Assembly: GCA_040772685.1 (NCBI GenBank)
Contig: JAXGXQ010000006.1
Location: 70,644 to 134,643, forward strand
Direction: 5' to 3'
Source of the DNA: JAXGXQ01 sp040772685
GTDB taxonomy: Bacteria > Bacillota > Clostridia > Saccharofermentanales > UBA5734
Length of the DNA: 64,000 bases
Shown here: positions 44,019 through 52,430 of the stretch, one piece after another
How the letters are laid out: every line of letters starts with the position of its first letter
Position numbering within the stretch: the first letter of the stretch is position 1
Made by a program: the position numbers and the translations under genes
Notes under the pieces: generated by a model
What the model saw: only the letters and a program-made list of their open reading frames with translations
The model's database searches: none
What the model was told of the DNA's origin: nothing

Positions 44019-45710
44019 TTACTTGACGTTATAATATTTCTCTTCCCAAGTAGCATCGCCTCTGCTGACGTCCCATTTACCGAAAGAACCACCGTAGGCG
44101 TAAATTTCGAAGCTGTACTTAACTCCCTTATTCCAGGCCTCGCCCTGGTACATCGGCTTTGAATCATCCCACTTGAAATCGATCTTCTGCACAAAGGTAT
44201 TAGAATTGCCCGATTTGGCAATCACGCTGTTGGCTGCTTGGTTCATTGAAATCATTTTTGGCAGGGCAGCAGCGTATTTATCCCAGTCGTTGTCGTTGCC
44301 GACATCCCATTTTACAAAAGCTCTGGTTCTGGCATTAAGTTCAAAAACTACTCTGCTGCCGTTCTTTACCGCTTCGCCCTTATACAATGGATTGCTCTCG
44401 TCATAGGTATACTCAATTTTTTCAATGATACCGGTCTTGTGGGCACTGACGCCGAATTTGCTGATCACCATGTTGCGTGCTTCACTCGCTGTAAGCCTTG
44501 TTATTCTCTGAGCTTGCGAGCCAGATGTTTCACCGCTGGAAGATGTCGATTTTTGTGTACTGGTTGATGTTGTTTCTTTTCTGCTTGTTGCAGTAGTTTC
44601 CTCATCATCGTCGCGCTCAGACTGTATGGTGGTCGGCCGGGTTGTTACTTCCGTCATCCCGGTTGTCGGGCTTGTTGAGGGTACAGTTGTTGGGGCGACA
44701 GGCCTGTCGTCATCGTCATCGTTATCGTCATAGTCATCAGATTCATATCCAACAATCGCGCCGCTGCGGGCATCGATTTTGTGTTCGTATTCAAGCCCGT
44801 TGAAGTTGAATTCTACCTCGTATAGGAATTTGCCTTCAGCGAAGTCCAGTTCCGACTCAAGTTCGCGCACAGAACTGCGCTCGGCGCCGACGTGAGCTAA
44901 GGCTATGTCGGCCGCTTTATCGACACCAATGTAGGCGCCGGCGTTTGCTTTGCCGCTGGCAGACATGCCAGGCAATTCAGGCTTTCTGGCTTCCACCAGT
45001 AGATTCAACTCATGAATCGAAAGCTTTGCCAGCTCCTCAAACGAATAAGACTCATCTGTCTTTATCAGCTGACGGATAATATTGGCTTTGCCATGGGTTA
45101 TTCCATAAGTTGCAGCGAGTTCATCGAGATCATCGTCGGCTTTGAGATTCTGGCTCATTACAGCCCCATTGACAGCGCTGGCGCGAAGCAAACCGGAAAT
45201 TTCATTGCGCAGTTTGGCTTGTAAAGCCGAGCCCTTGCTGCTATTGCGATTTTCAACGCTGATCAGAATTGAATTCTCATTGTTATCAATATAACCGTTC
45301 TTAAGCATTGAACCGATTAAAGCGTTAACAGCCACCTCCAAGTCTGTATTCTTGAAGTTCATGTCACCAACCACTTGTTTGCCTTCAGGGTTAAGCGCAT
45401 TAACTGCCAGGACTTTTTCATTCCTATTGACCTTCAGCTCCAGGCTGGGGTTAACATCGAAAGAAACAAGGGAATCGACAGCGCGTGCTCCATATATGGA
45501 ATAACTGGCCACACCTGCGATTACAAATACAAATACGGCGGCCGCAGCTGCTGCGGACCGTAACCAACGCGGTCTGTTTCTTTTATTTGGATTCATCTCT
45601 ATCACCTTTCCTCTAGCTTTATCACTATCGGAGAGGATCGAATTAAGGACGTCCGGAACTGCGTGTTCAACAGCATTTCGGATTTTTTGGTTTATCTCTG
45701 CATGTTTCAT
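44019..45710 (-). CDS. RsgI-like transmembrane anti-sigma factor with PepSY-type repeats
   Basis: 563 residues. About 50 cytoplasmic residues, a membrane segment (about 52-71), then an RsgI_N-type domain (SFDVNPSLELKVNRNEKVLA). Outside it has a PepSY-like domain (about 260-335), an Asp-rich stretch (YDDNDDDDD), a Thr/Ser linker and two tandem repeats of about 75 residues with shared features (PLYKGEAVKNG / PMYQGEAWNKG, and KWDV in each). The start overlaps the sigma factor stop (TAATG), so they are coupled. It should hold the sigma factor until an outside signal arrives. Confidence 0.88.
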   Translation of the reverse strand: MKHAEINQKIRNAVEHAVPDVLNSILSDSDKARGKVIEMNPNKRNRPRWLRSAAAAAAVFVFVIAGVASYSIYGARAVDSLVSFDVNPSLELKVNRNEKVLAVNALNPEGKQVVGDMNFKNTDLEVAVNALIGSMLKNGYIDNNENSILISVENRNSSKGSALQAKLRNEISGLLRASAVNGAVMSQNLKADDDLDELAATYGITHGKANIIRQLIKTDESYSFEELAKLSIHELNLLVEARKPELPGMSASGKANAGAYIGVDKAADIALAHVGAERSSVRELESELDFAEGKFLYEVEFNFNGLEYEHKIDARSGAIVGYESDDYDDNDDDDDRPVAPTTVPSTSPTTGMTEVTTRPTTIQSERDDDEETTATSRKETTSTSTQKSTSSSGETSGSQAQRITRLTASEARNMVISKFGVSAHKTGIIEKIEYTYDESNPLYKGEAVKNGSRVVFELNARTRAFVKWDVGNDNDWDKYAAALPKMISMNQAANSVIAKSGNSNTFVQKIDFKWDDSKPMYQGEAWNKGVKYSFEIYAYGGSFGKWDVSRGDATWEEKYYNVK

Positions 45711-46288
45711 TATTGTTCTCCCTCCGTTAGTAATTGTTTCAGTTTCTTAATTGCCCGACTGTATTTTGAAATAACAGTTGATAGTGGCAGAGCAAGCACT
45801 TCTGCAAGTTCCCTGTGCTTGAAGCCGGAAACTGCGTGAAGCATAACAATTTGGCGTTCTTCATCTGTCAGCTGCCCAATGCAATTTTCCAGAACCAGAC
45901 GATCTTCAGGAGTCAGGTTCGGCAACATAGTGAGTGAATCTTTCCACTCTTCAGGCGGCAAATCGACTGTTTTCTGACGCTCGCGAATTTTCATCAGACT
46001 CAGGTTTCGTGTTATCGTCAGAATCCAGGCAAGCGGTTTGCCCTTGCTGCTGTATTGCCCTGCCGCCGAGTAGATCTGCAGATAAGTATCGTGCAAAACA
46101 TCCTCGGCATCAGCCGCGTTTTTCAAAATCGAAAGAGCTAATCCGAAAACCGGGATCTTTGTTAAACCATAAATTTCTGCAAGCGCGTTTTTGTCTTGGC
46201 GAGCCATACGGTCCATATAAAGATCCAGCAATTCATTGTCCGGTTCTTCGGAAGCTTGATTAATTGACGTCAAAAAAACTAAACTCAT
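45710..46288 (-). CDS. ECF-type sigma factor
   Basis: 192 residues with region 2 (DAEDVLHDTYLQIYSAAGQY, LAWILTITRNLSLMKIR) and region 4 (LTDEERQIVMLHAVSGFKHR, LPLSTVISKYSRAIKKLK). AAGGAG precedes ATG. It is the first gene of the two-gene unit with the RsgI-like protein, and may control its own operon and nearby surface genes. Confidence 0.93.
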   Translation of the reverse strand: MSLVFLTSINQASEEPDNELLDLYMDRMARQDKNALAEIYGLTKIPVFGLALSILKNAADAEDVLHDTYLQIYSAAGQYSSKGKPLAWILTITRNLSLMKIRERQKTVDLPPEEWKDSLTMLPNLTPEDRLVLENCIGQLTDEERQIVMLHAVSGFKHRELAEVLALPLSTVISKYSRAIKKLKQLLTEGEQ

Positions 46289-46362
46289 CTTTTGCTCCTT
46301 CTATGTAATTAATGCACCAGCACCCTGTTTTATTGCATAAAAAATAAATCTTTGTCGAAATG

Positions 46363-46396
46363 ACAAGTACCAGAAATAATAATCCCTGGTACTTGT
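46363..46396. promoter_or_regulatory. Perfect 11-bp inverted repeat upstream of the sigma gene
   Basis: ACAAGTACCAG and CTGGTACTTGT with a 12-nt loop, 75 bp before the sigma factor start and about 110 bp after the small membrane peptide gene. No T run on either side, so an operator or a protective hairpin is as likely as a terminator. Confidence 0.5.
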
Positions 46397-46507
46397 ATAG
46401 TTTGGACATATGATGACAAAGTTGAAAGTAATTCACTTAATTAATCAACATTTATCAGTAAATTTTACCAAAAGACAAACTGATCTGCCGGTTTTTTAGT
46501 TACGTGT

Positions 46508-46669
46508 TTAGTCATCAGCTTTAGCAGCTGCAACATGCACTGTAAAACCAGTATGGCAATTCAGAACGTAGCGGGCTTGAACAGTCGAACCTGTGATCCG
46601 TAAAAAAGCAGGCACAAGCAAAACAATTAATAGCAGGATCACGAAGAAAGCAAAGTGTTTGTCAGACAT
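46508..46669 (-). CDS. 53-residue membrane or exported peptide
   Basis: A small frame preceded by GGAAGG 10 bp before ATG. It has one hydrophobic segment (HFAFFVILLLIVLLVPAFL) and a short tail beginning TGSTVQARYV. The ARY resembles the residue triplet at the export sites of two neighbouring proteins (TEARYY at 46697-47227, TMAKYM at 48079-48831), so it may be a third, shortened member of the same exported group. It lies 27 bp after the stop of the gene above it and may be co-transcribed. Confidence 0.55.
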   Translation of the reverse strand: MSDKHFAFFVILLLIVLLVPAFLRITGSTVQARYVLNCHTGFTVHVAAAKADD

Positions 46670-46696
46670 AAATTATTTACCTTCCTGTTGTTGGGC

Positions 46697-47227
46697 CTAA
46701 GCATCGCTTTGCCGGGCACTTATTGTGATTAAGAATTGGTATGTGTTAGAGGTTGGACTCAGCTCAGCTTCTGCCGGAAGCGCAACATTAAGCATATAGT
46801 CATGAAGCGTTGCTGTTGTGCCCAATGGTGATTTGGCTTCAAACCGACCATCCTGAGACTTTGGGCAAAGTATCCAGTCACCGTTATCATCGAGCCAATA
46901 CAGATTTGTAATTAACTCTGAAGGCTGCGGCCCTTCAGGTTCAACAGCAATTAGATAATCACATACCACTTCACTTATTTCTCCCGAATCTGAACTGTTG
47001 GCGACACTGAATTTAAAATCAAGGCTTGTCCCTGGTTCCAGAGTACCCAGGTCAGCATAAGCCTGCTGCGCCAATAAACGGATCTGCGGCCGGGCAACCC
47101 GCGCCTGGTCAACAGCCGAAACCCTTCGATAATAACGAGCCTCGGTTACAGTGACCGTGATCCCTGAAATCAAAATAAAAATGATCAAGATGGCTTCAAA
47201 GATAGCAATCCGTTTGGTTTGAATCAT
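46697..47227 (-). CDS. Exported protein with SipW-type leader (TasA/camelysin-like context)
   Basis: 176 residues. A hydrophobic N-terminal segment (IFEAILIIFILISGITV) is followed by TEARYYRRVSAVDQARVA. The latter matches the leader end of the plus-strand TasA-like protein (TMAKYMQTVRSVDTARVA) in spacing and residues: A(R/K)Y, then V, S, VD, ARVA. The outer part is acidic with a Ser/Asp-rich patch; two Cys are present. I see no catalytic motif, which suits a structural or accessory surface protein. GGGAGG precedes ATG. Confidence 0.75.
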   Translation of the reverse strand: MIQTKRIAIFEAILIIFILISGITVTVTEARYYRRVSAVDQARVARPQIRLLAQQAYADLGTLEPGTSLDFKFSVANSSDSGEISEVVCDYLIAVEPEGPQPSELITNLYWLDDNGDWILCPKSQDGRFEAKSPLGTTATLHDYMLNVALPAEAELSPTSNTYQFLITISARQSDA

Positions 47228-47397
47228 ATTGCCGACGCCTCCCGGAAATTCGAGATGTTTAGCAAAGCAAAAGCTACTGAAAACTGTTCAGGAGATTGTA
47301 ACCTGCTTCTGTGAATCAATAATGAATCATTTTCCGATTCAGATTCATTTCATTTGCTTCTGTTAGGGTATGGCAAATCGTTTCAGGAGGTCCGGTC

Positions 47398-47940
47398 ATG
47401 GGATCAGAAAGCTCAGGTCAAACCCGCGTAAATAGAGTCTCTGCAGCCTTTAGTTGGCTGCTTTTCGTCCTGCTAGTACCGATCATGCTGTTAAGCTTGA
47501 GCATTGTCATTCAGGCAATTCGTTTGCCCGATCAACTGCCGGTCATTTTTGGTTATAAGGCATTAATTCTAATGCCGTCAGGCAACAATTCCGACCGGGC
47601 GCTGGGATTAATCAAGACAATTGAGCCAACCGCTTTGGCAGTTGATGACTGGGTGGCGTATCGCGAAAACAATGCTTTTTATGTTGAACAAATCGCAGAA
47701 ATTCAGGCTGTTAACAATGGCTACAGCATGCGGACCAAGTCAACTGCCAATGAGCAGACAAAGCCAATACTGGTTGCCAAGGGACAGGTGGAAGGCCTTC
47801 TGATTCAAAGAATCCCCCGGTTAGGCAGTCTGGCGCTGTTTCTGCAAACGCCGATTGGCATGCTGCTTTGCTTTTTCCTGCCCTGCCTGTTGCTCTTATT
47901 ACCAACGGCAAATTTCCGCAGGCAGAAGCAGACAGCTTGA
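47398..47940 (+). CDS. Degenerate SipW-like signal peptidase (probably inactive)
   Basis: 180 residues, with membrane segments at both ends (about 17-40 and 146-170). The body aligns with SipW-type peptidases, but the active-site motifs are lost. The Ser box (SGSMEPT) appears as LIKTIEPTALAVDDW, without the Ser before Met. The catalytic His position of tHRI is Glu97 (YVEQIAEI). The GDAN motif reads TKSTANE. The structural iP-lG-tp ending is kept (RIPRLGSLALFLQTPIG). This suggests a pseudo-enzyme kept for a non-catalytic role. AGGAGGT precedes ATG, and the gene is the first of the plus-strand unit. Confidence 0.72.
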   Translation: MGSESSGQTRVNRVSAAFSWLLFVLLVPIMLLSLSIVIQAIRLPDQLPVIFGYKALILMPSGNNSDRALGLIKTIEPTALAVDDWVAYRENNAFYVEQIAEIQAVNNGYSMRTKSTANEQTKPILVAKGQVEGLLIQRIPRLGSLALFLQTPIGMLLCFFLPCLLLLLPTANFRRQKQTA

Positions 47941-48078
47941 TGCTTGTATTAAACGCAAGTGAAAGGAGGTGGGCGATGTTGTTTGGCTTTCCTTGATCAG
48001 TTGCCGGAGGCAAATTACAAAGACTGAGAATTTACAATTTGGAACAACTTGGAAAATTTCTACACTATGGAGGAGCAA

Positions 48079-48831
48079 ATGACCAATAAAAAAGCTTTTA
48101 GAACCCCGTTGATTCTGCTGATTGCCGCGATTATGACGCTTTCTCTTGCATCAGGCACGATGGCCAAATATATGCAGACCGTAAGAAGTGTCGATACTGC
48201 CCGGGTTGCCCAGTTTCAAGTGGATGTGTCATCAAATGACGCTCGTAATGGCGTTGACGACCAGACAAACTGGACGACTGAAGCAGCACTGGTCAACCTG
48301 TTGAGCACAACAAATGATGATACTGGCATTTACAATGAAAGCGAAACAGACTTTGACCGCAACGGTGGCATCAAGCTGGTGGCACCAGGAAGCACAGGCA
48401 GCTTCCAGATCAACGTCAACAATAAAAGTGAAGTCGCTGTAAAAACAAGCTTCGATTTCAGCGAAACTTTTGTTGACGGCCAGAAAATCCCGTTGGTTTA
48501 TACCTTTGCCGGCAAAAATTACTCCAGCTACGGCGAAGAAAATAGTGTCGTTGGAGGACAATTAATTAGCGGTTCTTTGGCTGATTTAGGCGATGCTATT
48601 GCAGCCGCAATCGGTGAAATCAAAGCCAGCAACGGCACTGCTGCAGTTACCGCTCCTGTGCAGAATATTAGCTGGAGTTGGGCATTTACCGGCAGCGACC
48701 TGCAAACTGATCTTAAAGACACAGCTTTAGCAGTTGATTCAGATCCTGATACTCTTGGCCAACCTACCATCACACTCGCTGTCACTTGTACAGTTGAACA
48801 ACTAGATACTTTTACTGATACCGAAGCCTGA
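48079..48831 (+). CDS. TasA/camelysin-like exported protein
   Basis: 250 residues from ATG 48079 (GGAGGA upstream). The leader (LILLIAAIMTLSLASGTMAKYM) ends in the SipW-dependent type of motif, and VRSVDTARVAQFQVDVS follows. The mature part is rich in Thr, Ser, Asp and small residues with alternating beta-like stretches and no Cys in the first 230 residues, as in TasA/camelysin fibre or surface proteins. The signal peptidase gene lies 84 bp downstream, as in the tasA-sipW association of Bacillus. Matrix-fibre function is inference. Confidence 0.8.
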   Translation: MTNKKAFRTPLILLIAAIMTLSLASGTMAKYMQTVRSVDTARVAQFQVDVSSNDARNGVDDQTNWTTEAALVNLLSTTNDDTGIYNESETDFDRNGGIKLVAPGSTGSFQINVNNKSEVAVKTSFDFSETFVDGQKIPLVYTFAGKNYSSYGEENSVVGGQLISGSLADLGDAIAAAIGEIKASNGTAAVTAPVQNISWSWAFTGSDLQTDLKDTALAVDSDPDTLGQPTITLAVTCTVEQLDTFTDTEA

Positions 48832-48854
48832 TTGCAAACTCTTGCCCGCAAAAT

Positions 48855-48888
48855 TCCCGCTGCTGTACCGTTGTGTATGGCAGCGGGA
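48855..48888 (+). promoter_or_regulatory. Hairpin between the TasA-like gene and sipW
   Basis: TCCCGCTGC / GCAGCGGGA with an inner wobble-paired TGTAC / GTATG gives a 14-bp stem. No T run follows, so it looks like an RNA-stability or attenuation element reducing sipW relative to the substrate gene. Confidence 0.5.
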
Positions 48889-48914
48889 GTTTCAGCTTCA
48901 AAGCTCCTGAAAAA

Positions 48915-49385
48915 ATGAGGAACAATGAATTGACGGAAAAAACATCAGTGCGAACCCGCCTCTTTTCCTGCTTGAGCGTGATTATCAGTATCTGCCTGAT
49001 TCTGATCTTGGCTTTTAATCTGTATTTTCCGCTGGCTCGCAGAATCAGTGGCCAGGACTACCCGAGTCTGTTTGGCTGGCGTCAGGCGGTTGTACTCACC
49101 AGCAGTATGCTGCCAACCTTAGCCGCCGGCGACTTGATTCTTATCCACGAGGCTGCAAGCTACGAGCCCGGTGATATTTTGACTTATCAAACAGAGGGCA
49201 GCCTTATAACCCATCGCTTACAGGCAGTAGATCCTGCCGGCTTCGTCCTGCAGGGGGATGCCAATCTCTCAGCCGATCGACCCGTTCAACCGCAACAGAT
49301 TCTGGGGAGAATGGTCTTGCGGATACCAGCTATAGGTCAGCCGGGGAAATGGCTGCGCTCACTCCTGAAAACGCTTGACAGATAA
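48915..49385 (+). CDS. sipW: SipW-type signal peptidase I
   Basis: 156 residues from ATG 48915. One N-terminal membrane segment (about 18-40). The catalytic Ser64 lies in VLTSSMLPTLAAGD, and His100 in LITHRLQAVD replaces the usual Lys, as in the SipW/ER-type peptidases. Asp115 lies in LQGDANLSAD. There is no long C-terminal membrane segment like that of Bacillus SipW. A TTG at 48930 with TGAGGA before it is an alternative start. It is expected to cut the leaders of the TasA-like proteins. Confidence 0.85.
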   Translation: MRNNELTEKTSVRTRLFSCLSVIISICLILILAFNLYFPLARRISGQDYPSLFGWRQAVVLTSSMLPTLAAGDLILIHEAASYEPGDILTYQTEGSLITHRLQAVDPAGFVLQGDANLSADRPVQPQQILGRMVLRIPAIGQPGKWLRSLLKTLDR

Positions 49386-49425
49386 TCCTGTCGGCGCAAC
49401 AATCGAGCAATAAAGGGGAGCGAGC

Positions 49426-49947
49426 ATGATGAACGAAAAACAAAACGCGTATAAACTCTTGGTAATCGAATCAGCTGAACAGATTGCCAGGCTGGCTGCA
49501 CTGGCAAATGAAATCTGGACAGAGCATTACGCAGGCATAATTGGTTCCGAGCAAACCAGATATATGCTGGATAATTTCCAAAGCAGCGACGCTATAACAA
49601 CTGATATCAGGGATAAAGGTTACCGTTATACAGTCGCGGAGATTGACGGACGTTGGCTGGGGTACTCCGCTACAGTTTTACACTCTGAGGATGTACTTTT
49701 TTTGAGCAAACTCTATGTACATAAAGCCAGTCGCGGCTTAGGAATTGGCCGTGTTTTATTTGCTGACGCTGCCGACCAGGCCCGGAGGGCAGGCTGCATT
49801 AGCATCGAATTGACAGTTAACCGCCACAATAAAGACAGCGTTGCTGTCTATAAGCACTTGGGCTGCAAACTTTTGCGTGAACAGCGGGTGGATATCGGGC
49901 AAGGTTTCTTTATGGACGATTTTGTTTTCAGATGTCCGCTTAACTAG
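49426..49947 (+). CDS. GNAT-family N-acetyltransferase
   Basis: A 173-residue acetyltransferase. The acetyl-CoA loop is LYVHKASRGLGIGRVLFADA, with the conserved R-GxGxG/A spacing, preceded by beta strands for the core. The C-terminus (VDIGQGFFMDDFVFR) is like that of RimI/PaiA-type members. GGGGAG lies before a double ATG; 49426 is taken. Substrate unknown. Confidence 0.9.
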   Translation: MMNEKQNAYKLLVIESAEQIARLAALANEIWTEHYAGIIGSEQTRYMLDNFQSSDAITTDIRDKGYRYTVAEIDGRWLGYSATVLHSEDVLFLSKLYVHKASRGLGIGRVLFADAADQARRAGCISIELTVNRHNKDSVAVYKHLGCKLLREQRVDIGQGFFMDDFVFRCPLN

Positions 49948-50055
49948 CGCCCGATAACTAGCGATCAGTTACGGCAGACTGCGGAATCCGGCGTTATCAT
50001 ATGGTACAATAAACCGGATTAAATCGCTGTTGCTAACTGAAAGCGAGGTTACTAG

Positions 50056-52428
50056 ATGATTAAAATTTCACATAATGGAGTATATCTTTACAACAACAGA
50101 GCATTAATCCCTGATATTGACCTGAACGAAGCTTGTTTCAAGGATGAAGCAGTTCGCCAGGGACAGCCGGTGCCGGGATCAGATTTCCGGCTCGACAGGG
50201 AAAGTGCACGTAAAGCGACAATTACCGCTGGCATCCTTGATGCTCATGACAGTTCCAAGGATCCCAACAAACGTAAGATTAAATTTGATTCGCTTGTTTC
50301 GCACGACATAACCTATGTTGGTATTGTTCAGACTGCTCGTGCCAGCGGTCTGGAGCGCTTCCCAGTACCATATGTGCTGACCAATTGCCACAACAGCCTT
50401 TGTGCTGTTGGCGGAACGATCAATGAAGATGACCACCGTTTCGGTCTTTCTGCCGCCAAAAAATACGGTGGAATATATGTGCCGGCACATCTGGCGGTTA
50501 TCCACTCCTACGAACGCGAAACCATGGCCGCCTGCGGCCGCATGATTCTGGGTTCTGACAGCCATACGCGCTACGGAGCCTTAGGAACGCTGGCGATTGG
50601 TGAAGGCGGCCCGGAAATTGTTAAGCAGTTGCTTGAAAATACTTATGACATTGATGACCCTGAAGTTGTTCTGATTTATCTGGAAGGTGAAACCCAGCCG
50701 GGCGTAGGTCCGCATGACGTGGCACTTGCTATGATCGGTGCGCTATTCCCTGATGGCTTTGCGAAAAACAAAATTCTGGAATTCGCCGGTCCCGGGATTG
50801 CCGGACTTTCAATTGACTTTCGTAACGGCATCGATGTCATGACCACGGAAACCACGTGTCTTTCTTCAATCTGGGAGACTGATGACAAGGTTCGTGAGTT
50901 TATGGAAATTCACTGGCGCCCCGAGGATTACGTTGAGCTCAAAGCTGGTCCGGTCGCGTACTATGACAGCCTGGTCCGGATCGATCTAAGCAAAATCGAA
51001 CCGATGATTGCGCTGCCTTTCCATCCCGCTAATGTCTATACAATAAAAGACGTCATCGCTAACCCGCACGATATCTTTGCCACTGTCGAAGCAGAAGCCA
51101 GACGTCAGTTTGACCCGAAGTTGAAATTCGATCTGCAAAGCAAGATTATTGACGGCAAGATCATGGTCGATCAAGGGATTATCGCTGGCTGTGCCGGCGG
51201 CACCTACGAAAATATTTGTGCCGCTTCGCGAATTCTGTCTGATCGTTCCACCGGTGTTGATGCTTTCAGCTTAAGTGTTTACCCGCAAAGTCAGCCGGTT
51301 AACCTCGAGCTCACGCGCAACGGGGTCGCAGCTGACCTGATGAGTATCGGCGCTACCATGCGCACTGCTTTCTGCGGACCTTGCTTTGGTGCGGGCGATG
51401 TGCCCAGCCACGGAGCTTTCTCGATTCGCCATACTACCCGCAATTTCCCCAACCGTGAAGGCAGCAACCCTCAGCAGGGGCAGATTGTCGGCGTCGCTCT
51501 TATGGATGCCCGTTCCATCGCAGCCACAGCTGCTAATAAAGGCGAGTTGACACCAGCAACTGAGTGCGGCTTCCCTGAAGGTAATTACCCGACATATCAC
51601 TACGATGCCGGGGTTTATCAAAAACGTGTTTATAATGGCTTTAATAAACCGCAGCCTGAAGAAAAACTGGTGTATGGTCCGAATATTGCTGACTGGCCGA
51701 CCATGCATCCTCTTTCAGAGAACATTCTGCTGCAACTTGCCAGTGTGATTCAGGATCCTGTTACTTCAACCGATGAGTTGATCCCATCGGGAGAAACTTC
51801 CTCCTACCGCTCCAATCCTTTAAGGTTGGCAGAATTCACTCTCGGCCGCCGCGATCCAAATTATGTCCCGGCAGCAAAAGCAACAGCAGCACTTGAACAA
51901 GAACGCCTTGCTGCCTTGGCAGCAGATCAAACGTCGGCGGCAACGGCTCTGCCGGTAAAAGCGCTTGAAGCTTTGACGGTGGTACTGGGTGATAAGGCCA
52001 AAGCACAAGAACTGTTGTCTGAAACCGCAATTGGGTCCGTAATTTTTGCCCGCAAACCGGGTGATGGCTCTGCTCGTGAACAAGCTGCTTCCAGCCAGCG
52101 CGTGCTCGGCGGCATGGCAAACATTGCCTATGAATACGCGACACAACGTTATCGCAGCAACTGCATAAACTGGGGCATGATTCCATTCACGATTGATGCC
52201 AATACGGAATTTAACTGGTCGGTGGGCAGTTTCATTTTCGTGCCGAATGTTCGTCAGCGGATCGCTGCTGGTGAGCGTGAATTCCCAGCCAGCGTGATTA
52301 CTGATGGTCAAGTACATGAAATTGTGCTTAAACTGCACGCTCTGACCAGTCAGGAACGCAGCATCATCCTCAATGGCAGCCTGATCAACGATTATGCTCA
52401 GCGCGCCAAGAACAAACAAGAAAGCTGA
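50056..52428 (+). CDS. Aconitase-family hydratase (YbhJ-like)
   Basis: 790 residues. The [4Fe-4S] Cys ligands can be placed in TNCHNSLCAVGG (weaker), GCAGGTYENI and FCGPCFGAGD. The swivel domain at 660-720 has GDGSAREQAASSQRVLGG, the aconitase Ser-Arg motif. It is nearer to E. coli YbhJ than to housekeeping AcnA/AcnB. It could hydrate a dicarboxylate other than citrate. The HAD gene starts 3 bp after its stop. Confidence 0.88.
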   Translation: MIKISHNGVYLYNNRALIPDIDLNEACFKDEAVRQGQPVPGSDFRLDRESARKATITAGILDAHDSSKDPNKRKIKFDSLVSHDITYVGIVQTARASGLERFPVPYVLTNCHNSLCAVGGTINEDDHRFGLSAAKKYGGIYVPAHLAVIHSYERETMAACGRMILGSDSHTRYGALGTLAIGEGGPEIVKQLLENTYDIDDPEVVLIYLEGETQPGVGPHDVALAMIGALFPDGFAKNKILEFAGPGIAGLSIDFRNGIDVMTTETTCLSSIWETDDKVREFMEIHWRPEDYVELKAGPVAYYDSLVRIDLSKIEPMIALPFHPANVYTIKDVIANPHDIFATVEAEARRQFDPKLKFDLQSKIIDGKIMVDQGIIAGCAGGTYENICAASRILSDRSTGVDAFSLSVYPQSQPVNLELTRNGVAADLMSIGATMRTAFCGPCFGAGDVPSHGAFSIRHTTRNFPNREGSNPQQGQIVGVALMDARSIAATAANKGELTPATECGFPEGNYPTYHYDAGVYQKRVYNGFNKPQPEEKLVYGPNIADWPTMHPLSENILLQLASVIQDPVTSTDELIPSGETSSYRSNPLRLAEFTLGRRDPNYVPAAKATAALEQERLAALAADQTSAATALPVKALEALTVVLGDKAKAQELLSETAIGSVIFARKPGDGSAREQAASSQRVLGGMANIAYEYATQRYRSNCINWGMIPFTIDANTEFNWSVGSFIFVPNVRQRIAAGEREFPASVITDGQVHEIVLKLHALTSQERSIILNGSLINDYAQRAKNKQES

Positions 52429-52430
52429 AG

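Noticed and set aside
51820..52419. 199-codon minus-strand frame
   Set aside because: Antisense to the aconitase swivel domain; composition unlike a real protein.
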